From assembly GCA_944472155.2 (NCBI GenBank), contig OX235272.1, forward strand, positions 3,952,354 to 4,016,353: a stretch of 64,000 nt of DNA, in the 5' to 3' direction. The stretch's first letter is position 1. Every line of letters starts with the position of its first letter. The notes under the pieces were generated by a model, which worked only from the letters and a program-made list of their open reading frames with translations, had not been told where the DNA came from and made no database searches. This DNA is from Trichobilharzia szidati (lineage: Eukaryota; Platyhelminthes; Trematoda; Strigeidida; Schistosomatidae). A program made the translations under genes and the position numbers. This document shows, in pieces, positions 23,399 through 35,300 of the stretch.

Positions 23399-26300
23399 AT
23401 TCCAGAATAGTAGTCAATAACAATATTGGTGTTTTTTAAATACTATTGATCTGTTAAGTAAGATCACAATGATAGAGAAGATTTGTAGCTCAGGTGGATG
23501 ATTAACTATCCAGCTCAGAGAACACAACAACATCAAAAAAAGATCACAATGGAATCACCACAGTTCGAGAAACACGCTTAAGTTATAATAAGTATAAAAA
23601 TGTAATAGTAAATAGAAAGTCAAATAAAATTTAGGATATTTCTACAAAAAATGAGGATAATTCGAACCTAGATGCACAAGGTTAGGACAATGTCTGAACT
23701 AGCTTCTTTTGGAAGCACAAATTAGGCTTCTTAATGTGGATCCCAATGGCCTCAGCCATATGTAGTAGTCGAACTCTTAAGGTGAAGTTAAGATTTGTTG
23801 GTATGTGGTAAATGACTTTGAAAGCCTCGTTGACATCAATCTTGTGTTCTGTATCCACAAGATGAGATAGAATAGTGCCACGAATAGATTTTGTTTTTCC
23901 TTAACTTAACCACTGTGCAGGATGATGTTCGGAAATCCGACGAGAAACACGCCTAATTGTACGGGTTATGTAACTGGATCAACAGGAGCAATTAAATTGG
24001 TAGATACACATGGAAGATGCGAAATTAGTCAGTTTATCTTTTACTCCCAAACGCAAAAGAGGAGTGGTTTTGAAGACACAGTGTAATTCAGCTGCACTGA
24101 ATGCGCTTTTTACAGCATTTCTAAGGCGTTGTGTTAGTATCTCGCTGATGTTATCCCCAAGGAACTGTTGATACCTTGGGCTGCCTTGAGTTTTGATTCC
24201 CAATTCCTATCAATGAATTTTTCTGGATAACCATTCTCACTCAGCAACTGTTTAATAATAATAATAATAATAATTAAGTTCTTCACTAAGACATTCATTG
24301 ACTGATGAAGCCATGTTTTGTTTGACCACCACTAACTCATCTGCAACCTGATCCACCTAATGTCAGGTAACATTTCTCGTCGAAGAAGGCAATGACTAAT
24401 GACTCCGCATGCGCAACACATCCCATAACCAGCTCACTCAACCGATATAACTTCATAACCTAATCCAATGAATTCTCCTTCTTACATACCACTCGACACG
24501 CCTAGCCTCAATATTGTTCATCCTATTATACCACCTAACACGGGAGATAGAACCAAGCAGAGTAAACATCTCAAGAAGATTTTGTTTCCCTCTATATATC
24601 AATTACATTACCTCGAGATGGACACTGTGCATATACACATGAGTAATGCATGTTGCAGTAACCCGAAAGGATCAAAGCTCATATGAGTGAATTACACTCA
24701 GAACTGACTCTAAACCATTTGACTCTTCCTAACTCCCCCCCCCAAAAGCGCTGGTTATCCCCACTAGTATATACAACAAGTACTCAATTACAAAATCTTG
24801 TATACAACTTTACGCTTACCTTAGGTGTTAAATCTAACATTGGCTTAAACCCAGCAACAAATACTTCTTCAGCAAGAAATGTAGCTTTGAACAAACTTCC
24901 ATCTTGTAGAGTTTGACAGGTGCTCAACTTTCGAATATCATCTTCTAACTTTTCATCGTTACATATTTCACCTTTTAGTCGAAGAACAAGCGATGTTGTC
25001 GGTGTAATCTCTTCATATTTTGGTCGTCTTGTAGGCGAATAACGTGAAAGCCAGGCAGCTGCTTGACTGCACAGTCTAGCTACTAATTGCCAATCATCTA
25101 AATGCGGACGAAGCGTTGGATCACGATGATTTGGTGGAGGTAACCAATGCTCTGGATGTAATATCATCCATTCAGTCCATAGACAAAGTGCAGAGAGTAG
25201 GATACGGGCGTCTGGTTGAAGCCAGCCTGGACCAGCATCTTCTGGAGGGGTCTATTTGAAGAAGTATAATAAAAAAATAACAATAGTAATACAATAGGCA
25301 AAATATATGTGTAAAATTGTACAAAGATGACTACTAGTACTATTATTACTAATGATATTCCTGGCTGTGATGGTGAACTGGATCATGCAACGAATCGCCG
25401 GGATCGAGGAGACGGCTACACGTTGAACCGACGAGAAGACACTACGAGACCTAGGACTTCGAGAGCTAGAAGATCTACAGGCGAAAACCAACAAATTGAC
25501 ACAGGTCCTGAACTACACAACATATCAACCAGTAGCACTTGCTAGGCAGATTGAAATGATCTTATCCATCACCGGACGGCCGGTGGTGTATCCGGTTTAA
25601 CTCAGTTTCGATGAACGAATAATTTGAAACCACCTGAATTCTAGCTGCCTAATTATTGGTCATCAATTGAACTACTATTTTATGGTATTGTTTGTAGAGT
25701 TTTTGGTTGCCAATTTATGCAAAGGGAGTGTTTACTTTTAAGTGGACCCCACAACTCTTGCATAACTCCACTGTCGGTAGAGTGAGATGCAGATCATCGA
25801 CTTAGACACTCAGCATACAGCTACAACCAACCTCCTGGGTTCGCGTCTCGTTCAACCTCTTCCCTTCTTTACCAGGCTTACTACTGTAACGCCAGAAGAC
25901 AAGGGCCAGGCAACAGGTCGTTTGTCGAGAAAATCAACAGGTATTTATAGATTTTTATGTACATTATTATTAGCGTCATTGTTGGCAGAGAGTAACCTCT
26001 TCTCAGTGGTTGTTTCCTTGCTGACAGTTATTCTGTTATCTCTTTGTGGCCGTTTCTCAGAAAATCAAGTCAAATATCTGTGAATCGAATTTCCACACTT
26101 TAACTCCGCTGTGATTGGTTGGTGATTTTCTCAAGGTTAAGTTTTGTTATTGTTTTCTCATGACCCTGATTCGGGAAGTGTGAACATTGATGTAAATTGT
26201 TGTCTACAATTTTGGTTTGCAGACAGACAGCTCTCACCACAGTACTACTGGCTAATTAAGGTTGAGGGTGCGTTGGCCGGGATTTGAACCTCGGATCACG

Positions 26301-29300
26301 TGTGCAGTTGGCGAACATTCTACCGCTGAACCACCGACACAACTCACTAGACTGAGCAATCGGCCTTCAGCCGGTAGTTAACAAGGCTGAAATCCTGTTC
26401 CAACTACTCCCGGCTTCAGACAACTGGGTAGTATTGTAACCTATTGTAAAACAACTATGACACATGGTCTGGGACGTAAAAGGACTATTCCAGGAACTGA
26501 GTTCATCACAGGTACACACACTCATAATGCCTAAAAATCACAACATATATATAATATCAAAAAGAATAATAATAATAACGATAATGGTACCTCTTGAAGT
26601 AATTGAGCTGCTCTTCTGCACACTAAACTAAACGTGTCCAGTGCAAATCGTGCAGCATGATCATGATGAACGGAGCGTAGTGTTTCAATGTCTGTTAATC
26701 GTGAAGATGGCAGGAAATTGTCAATTCCAGTTGGATGGTTAGAATTACCTTTCGTTTCATTATTATGGGTAGTAGTAGTAGAAGGAGTCGTAGTCATTTT
26801 ATTCTTTGCAGAATTACTAGTTGTCAATGAGCTTGTTTGATTTGTCATCGAGGCAGCACGATCCACATTGAACATATTGACAACGAACAGTTGACATAAA
26901 CGTTCAGCGGATAATGGACACGGTTTTTGAGCTAATAGACCAGACAGGGCTTGTAAGGTGAGGGAAGCCACCTCGGGGAATGTCTCCATACTTATCGGAA
27001 AACATCAAGGGAAAGAACAAACAATATCATTAAAGGCATTGTTAAATTTAAAGCAATAGTGTAGCAGGTGATATTGACAAGATTTATCAACGGCATATAG
27101 AAGCAGATTGATAGGAAGTAGCCAAAATTGAAATCAACATTTTACGTCAGTGGCTACAGAAGAAGAAGCGTTTACTTCTCGAATCTCGATGTAGTTTAAC
27201 GTTGTGGTCGAATAATAATCTTAAGGTTTAACTTACAGAAAATCAACAACCAATCAGGGCAGTTCTCAACTTTCCGAAAATTAACAACCAATCAGGACAT
27301 TTTGAGCCTTCAAAAAATCAAACTACAAATGAGAACAGTCTACGTTCAGCTGACTATAAATGTGACTAAAATTGAATAAATAAATTTGGTGTGTTTTTCC
27401 TTAATAAGAAAAAGTCCGTTACCAAGTCTTTTGTCTGCCTCTGTTACAACAGCACAAAAGGACTACAATACATAATAGCTCACTGAAGAGTCGAAATCCT
27501 GGTTGGCAGCACAATTCAAGTTGTTTTGTTCAATTAAACTAAGTTCCCAGAACAGGTATTTTTATATTCCAGGCTATGAGCCACACACTTATTATTGTGA
27601 TAAGGCTGATGACATTACTTAGTTGTTCAGGCGGAGGGGATAGGAACCTTGGACCCAAGAGGTGAAAGGTGGATATATAAGGCAATGAGCCAGGTCTCCA
27701 CAGTCAGGTGTAAATCAACAGCATAGAAAATGCATCAGCCCCAAAGGAGGCTTGGTTGGTCGCCGACGAAATCTCAGCACAGATGTAAAAGATTCGTGTG
27801 GCATTTGCCAACCTACGTCAACTCTGCAGTTGACGTGAAATTCGGATATCGACCGAAGGACCTGTGCATATTGCAACAGTTCGCTCTGTCGTACTTTATG
27901 ACTGTGAAACGTGGCTGTTGAAAGTGGAAGACATGAAAAAACTAGCTGTCTTTGATCATAGGTGTCTGAATTCCTTCTCCCGTGCTAAGTGGTATAATAT
28001 GGAGGGAAACGTGTCTTGCTTGTTCTTAAGCTTCATTAAAATATTTCGATGACCCCAAGCAATCTACTTATAAATACAGTAGAAGTACTTTAAATGCTTC
28101 TGTTGTACTGCAGCAAGTCCAGATAGAGGTGCAAAGTTTGTCCCACCTGCCTTTCCAGACTACACTGGCATTTTTCAACCCACTCTACTAGGGAACTTCT
28201 GACCGGCTTTAGCGGACATTGAGCCCTGTGTAAAAACCTGGTTGGTTGTATTCTTATTCTTCTGGGGGAGGGGAACAACACACCGTTTCTAATGGGAAGA
28301 ACTCCACCTCTTTGCTCACTGAAGCCAACTAGCACGAAACTAGGTCAAGCAAGGCTTCGTGCCGATTGCCTCCAACCATCTAAGCGTAAATATAAAAAGT
28401 CCAGCCATACCACACTTAGTACAGAGATATTGTCTGAAGAGACAATTGATTAGCCAGTAAACCTTTCGATCAGTAAATTTAACAGCAAATTACAACCAGA
28501 ATTATTACCTGTTTTACCATTCTATATGTTTATTTATTTGTAAAAGAAATTAAATTGTCGCAGTATATATATAAAAGCTAAAAATTCCATTGTGTACGAA
28601 TAAAGTGATTATCATTGCAAAACGACCCAATACACCCCCGGGGAAAATCAACCGAATCACTACAGAAACTTCAAAGCACAGGAAACAAAGATTTTAAAAA
28701 GAACTGGCTACCAAGTAATGGCCTTCTTCCCACCCAACCCCCCATCTCATTCCTAATTACATACAGAGTTCGAAGGCGTGGCGCTAACAGCTGGTTAATC
28801 GGTGACGGAAGAGACTATTCGCGAAATAGTTTTGGATAATTCATGGGGGAGAGTGTAAAGAAACGGAAGCTGACAATTCATAGCTTGCTGGGGACCCGTA
28901 GACTTTCATTCCTCAGACACGACAATACAGCAAAACGATAAGTATTACAACTTACCCGATTTTTGTATACAGTTTACCGTGAGCATGTATAAATGCTAAG
29001 CCGAATTGCTTGCTCAACTAAGAAAGAGACAGAAGAAGAGAAGGGGAAATGATCAATCATATTAGGAAAATACACACACACAAACAAGGGGACAACAAAA
29101 CATTACATAAATACTCCATGAAACGTTAATAGATACACACACATGCCATTGAATGCAAGCATCTTAAGGACCTCAACCAGGCCGTCTACACCTACCTATA
29201 TGACTAATGACCTAAATAAACTGATGAAAACTCCAAGAACTGATGCCGGGTTTTCATTTGACCGCACCTTATTATTCACCAATCTACTGCAATATCACTT

Positions 29301-32300
29301 AACACTCTGCTAGCAGAGCACAATGGTGATGTGAGGTGAGCAACGTCTCTCTTGGCCATCTCAATTGACGTAGCCTTAACAATGGATTCAGACTGTCACT
29401 CACAAGATTCAACACCGTGAACCATGGCTAATGTGCATCCACTGTTAGTGATCACCTGTATCACTGTATTCAGGGTAGGGTCCGACATTTGACTGCTGGC
29501 AAGTTTTAACGGGTCTCATTCCAATACAATGAACTACGTATACAATTTCCAGTAATTCAGCTTCATCTTCCTGTTTAAACAAAAAATCTGCCTAGAAATT
29601 TTCTTCCCCTGGAACGTGAAAGATTGTGAAGTCATATTCCTGCAGGTGCGACAACCACCGGGACAATTTCTCCTATGGTTCTCTCGTTATCTTCAGCCAC
29701 TGTAGGGGGACTTATACGATCAGTTTCAATGTAAAAACCTTCACCCAGAGAAATACCGGTCTCCATTTATCTAACGCCCACGCCGTTGTATGGCCACCTT
29801 AGCCCAACCTCTCTCAGAAGCCTCCGTATAGCACAACTGTATAGCACCACAAATTACTAGAAGAGAAATCTTCATCTCAGAATGATGAAGTCAACAATCC
29901 AAAGTCAACGGCGATCGATAAATCAAAGTGGGTTATCAATCTCTCAACACATATATTAAGTCCTACGGAAATAAGTGTTTTAGAAAAGGGACTAAATTTC
30001 AATGTATCTGTAGACAAGCTAAAACCTGAGGATGTCATCCCTAAAATAGAAATAGCACTAAGTGGGATAGACAAAACTACGGCTGATGAAGTACAGGCAC
30101 AATGTGCACTAACATTAAAACGACAAAAATGTGGAAAGCCAAACCTGACAAAACAAGAGATAGAAGCCCTGAAACACCTTAAGAATAACAAGGATATAGT
30201 TATCACAAAGTCAGACAAAGGAAATGCAACAGTAGTATTAGACAAATCGGACTACTTGGACAAGGTAAACACTCACATACAAACAGGACCATATGAGGAA
30301 ATTAATAAACCAATTGATACAGTTATGAATAAAGTTAAGAAATCCACAGCGGATCTTATACGCCGAATGAAGCCGTTTCTAGGTGAGTCTAAGTGGTTTA
30401 ATTTAATGCCCAAAACTAATAACCCCAGTAGGATGTATGGTGTTGTTAAAGTTCATAAGTCAGGATACCCTATTAGGCCTATAGTTGATTCTAGAAATTC
30501 ACCTACTTATGAATTATCTAAATATTTAGCCATGGTATTAAATCCCCTAAAAAATCCACTCGAAATCTAGACTAACTAATTCTTATGAACTCAAACATAG
30601 ATTAGATAATTTAAAATTAGATAATGAAGAGAAAATGGTTAGTTTTGACATTGTCAGTTTATACACACGTATACCAATAAATATGGCTATGAAGGCAGTC
30701 AGAAACGAACTCATTTCTGACCAAGAACTCGAACTTAGGACAAAAGTGCGACTTGAGGACATAATGCTGGGAGTACAGCTATGCCTGACTTCCACAGTAT
30801 TTAAATTCCAAGGGAAAATATACAAACAAACTGAGGGAGTTGTCATGGGATCACCAATATCCCCAGTGGTAGCAGATATATTCATGGATAAGTGGGAAAG
30901 CATAGCGATTAAAACGTTCACCCACCCCAAAAGTATGGTGGAGGTACGTAGACGACACATTCACTGTACTTAGAACACAAGATATAGATAGGTTTTTCGA
31001 ACATATCAACTCGAAGGTTGAAGCAATTCAATTCACTTATGAATTGGAAAATCAGGAAGGGGAGCTCCCAATGTTAGATTGTAACGTAAAGAGGAAAGAA
31101 GATGGGAAGGTAAACACTAGTGTTTACAGGAAACCCACACACTCCAACAGATATTTGGACTTCCGATCATCCCATCCTATGTCAGTAAAAATAGGATTGG
31201 TGAAATGTTTAAACGACAGAGCACAAAAATTAAGTAGTACCAAAGAAAATCTAAAACAGGAACTGATACACATAAAAGAAGCCTTAAAACTTAATAATTA
31301 CCCGGATAAATTAGTCAGGAAATATGTAAGGAAATGTAAAAACAAAATAAATAATGATAGTAGCGATAGTGATAATAACAATAATAATGATAATGATAAC
31401 AGTGATAATAATAATAATATTAATGACGACACCAACAATAAAGAATCTAAATCATCAGTAGTAATTCCATACAAGGAAGGAACCTCGGAAGCCTTACGCA
31501 GAATTCTTAACAAGGCAGGAATAAAAACGGCATTCAAACCCACAAACTCAATTAGAAACAAGCTTTGTCGGTTAAAGGATCCTGTAGAGCCTTTAAAACA
31601 AAACAATTTAGTCTATCTAATACACTGCCTGCAATGATTGTCAGGTCAAATACATAGGTCAAACTAGTAGAACAGGGGCAGTCATACTAGCTGAACATAA
31701 AAACTTAGCAAAATCTAGATTGGTTGACCCGAATAAGATAAGAAATCTAGAGAATAGTTCAGCTATAGCACTACATGCAGTCACACACAACCATACAATA
31801 GGATGGGATAGGATGACAGATTTAAAATCTAATGTCACAGGGTATACGCAAAGATTGATAACAGAAGCTTTGTAATAGGAATGATTCATCACCTGTCCCC
31901 GATATTTGGAAAATTCTACTACCCATACGACAAATAGGAGAGAACAAAGAAAACTATAAAACTCAAGTGTCAAAGTCGTGTGATCACAATTGATATGATT
32001 ATGAACAACAATAAATTGTGTTCAAAACGTCATCCAGTAAATAATACTGTTTCACTGTGTGATATACCTAATAAACAAACTAATATGGAATTACTTACTA
32101 CCACAGTGCCCAAGTTTTACACATATAACAACTGTATTCCCTGTCGGATGCTAGAAGTCCACCAACTCAGCAACGTCATCAAATTCCCACAAAAAGTTCT
32201 GTATATCTCCTTCGAAAGCTGCAGGTCTCGGGATGTTCATTCCTCCGGAAGCAGCGACACACAATAGAATTATACTCTACCACAGTGCACAAGTACTATT

Positions 32301-35300
32301 CTTATATTAACAGAAAAGCTTAACCACATTCTATGCATGTAACTATTAAGGTCTTCTAACTCTAACAATAACTCTAATCTCTCCTGAACCTAACTCTAAC
32401 GTGAAAATATCCCTAAACAAACAGTAATCTAACTCAAACCAACCCTAATGTCGCCTTTATTAGGTTAACCTCACCCTAACTTGTCCTTGCCTTAAAGCGC
32501 AACTTAATCTTTACCACAAACCTAAGCTGAAACTTGCCAGATATCCCATTTAATAGCATGACACTAAGATGAGGATATTTTATTGATGATGACAACATTA
32601 TTTGCCAGGTTTCACTAATTTGCTCAGTGAGCGTTTCACGGTCATTGGTGCGTTCGCACTCCACTGGTAGTTAGTGGTACTTAAAGTTTAACTTAGCCGT
32701 AAGATGATATCAATTTATCAAGTGACAATGTTACCAAGCAACAGTGAATAAAAAAATCAACATTTTCGCATTGAATTTAGATTGACATAGTCGATCAATT
32801 AAAGGTTAGGGGGAGAGCCATATTGTAGTGATGTGATACAGACAATGTGTGTTCCAATGGAATATTTATTCTCACAGTTCAATACTGCATTAGCAACAGA
32901 ATACAATATATTTACCTCAACATTTTATTTTATACCGTTTAATGTAAACTAAAATCACACGCTCAGTGATTGGTTAAAGAATATAAACTGTATAGATATA
33001 AATAGCTATTTGATCACTTGAAAAAAATATACCTTGGCTTCCATGTCTTGCCTCCTGCTGTTACAATATTCCGGCTTCTTTCTGAGCACATAATTAAATT
33101 CAGAGCTTTAGCCATTTGTTGTAGATAGATTGACAGCTTGTGTAAATATTAACAAAACTTGAGCCTGTTCGTTTATTGATTATCTCGAAAGAATTCAATA
33201 ACCTAATGCCCTGCAATGATTATCAGGTCAAAGTAGTAGAACAGGTGCAGTCAGACTAGCCGAGCATAAAAACCTGGCAAAATCTAGATTAGTTGACCGG
33301 AATAAAATGAGAAATCTAGAGAATAGTTCACCTACAGCACTACAACACATGCAATCACACACAACCATACAATAGGCTGGATGGGATAAGATGACAGTTT
33401 CAAAATCTAATGTAACAGCAGGGTGGAGGGAGAGATTGGCAACAGAAGCTTTGTTTATCGAATCAACTGCAAACACATGTAATAGGAATGATTCAACACC
33501 TGTCCAGTCGAACATCTGGAAAATTCTACTACCCCAACAACGACAAATAGGAGAGAACAAAGGAAATTATAAAACTCAAGTTTCGAAGTTGTGTGATTGT
33601 AATTGATGAAGTGATTATGAACAATAATAGATTGTGTTCGAAACTGTGTCATCCAGTAAATAATGCTGTTTCACTGTCTGATATATCTAATAAACAAACT
33701 AATATGGAATTACTTACTACTACAGTGCCTAAGTTTTGCACATATATTAATGAGAGAATTCAAGTTGTTCCACTGACCTCCTGTGTCAATTAGGTGACAT
33801 GTATGCCATTGCACAATCTAGAGTTGCGCTCTCTCTCTCTCCCTGTCTCTCACCCTCAGCTTTTTCGATATGTGTATAATTTGTGCATAACACATCAATT
33901 TTTTTTCTTTTGAAGCATACTTCAGAGTGTGCGTCGGTGGCACAGTGGTTAGGATTCTCGCCGACCATGCACATGGTCCGGGGTTCGATCCCCTGCCGAC
34001 GCACACCTGATATCTATGGTCGGCCTGCAAAATTTGGGTTACCGATATCACATGCTGAAAATTCCATACCTGTACCAAAAATTTGGTGTGGAATCAAGCT
34101 GTAATCAAAATAATAATAATAATAATGACCGCCACCGCACCACGACCTTTTTTTTAACTCCTTTACGTTCCGATTGGAGTATAGGGCTTTAAAGTTTCAG
34201 TTGCAGTGGTTTTATTTATGCGGGGTAGGGATCCTAGTCTCACGCCCAACATTAACTCTCTATCGACCTTACTACCAGCGTAGAGAGGTTAAGGAGTGCG
34301 TCGGCTGGGGATCGAACCTCATACCATGTGCTATGTGGTTGGCGAGCGTTCTACGACTGAACCATCGACGCTCACCATGACTTGATACATGAAGATTCTG
34401 TTCTGAAGTACATAACTTCTGAGTAACTAACTAACTAAGCCTTAGGAGTAATGGTAAGATATTTTTGTGGTCAAAATAACTTCAGAAACAAAGAACTCAA
34501 AAGATTAAAGGAAGAAAGAGGGAGAAAAAGACATCACATACCTCAATTAATGAAATATTTGCATATTCTTCAGCTTCTGCTTGAGCTTCTTCGTCATCAT
34601 CCTCATCTTCATTATCAGCACCGACAGCGGCAGCATCAGGAGATTGTTGATACTGTTCGCCAGTGGATAGATTTGACTTTGATCCAGGTTTACCCTTGTG
34701 ACTGATACCACTAGTACTATTTCCTCTATAATTATCAATAAATGGTTTATGATTTAAATGTGTTAATCGTCGTCCACCTTGAATAACAGTAGTCTGGCCA
34801 TCAACTGGATGAATCCAGATTTCAGCACGTTGAAATCGTGGATTATACGAAGTGAATCCAGAACAGAGCGGTTGAGCGGATTCTGATTTTGGCTTTTGAA
34901 TCTAATCCATTTTTTGGTGGTGGTAACAAAAGAGATAAATTGTGCTTTATAACTAAACAGTAAGAGTGATAAAATGAGTCATTTTATTCCTTTTCAAGGT
35001 TATTTTCGGATTCATTTTTCATTATTATTTTTTTTTCTTTTCATTATTTATTTTGATTACAGCTTGATGCCACACCGTATTTTCAGTACAAGTATGGCAT
35101 TTTCAGCATGGATATCGGTAGCCCAAATTTTGCAGGCCGACCATAGATATCGGGTGTGCGTCGGTAGGGGATCGAACCCCGGACCATGTGCATGGTCGGC
35201 AAGAGTCCTAACCACTGTGCCACCGACACACATTTTCCCGTCCATTTTGTTCCTGCTACACACTGAGGACAGTTAAATGACTGGGCAATACGAAGCATTC

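Noticed and set aside
24683..24916. plus-strand ORF at 24.8 kb
   Set aside because: Overlaps SMG6 exon 10 in antisense and has no domain.
31298..31606. 102-codon minus-strand ORF rich in Leu/Ser
   Set aside because: Antisense of the PLE Asn/Asp linker and endonuclease start. The low complexity mirrors the microsatellite.
33936..34020. possible tRNA gene
   Set aside because: It has box A, box B and a cloverleaf-like closure, but is followed by the SINE-C body and AAT tail, and an inverted copy exists. It is a SINE head, as are the other box-B hits.
34451..34738. plus-strand ORFs overlapping 34.5 kb
   Set aside because: Antisense shadows of SMG6 exon 7. The minus-strand frame has family motifs and splice sites.
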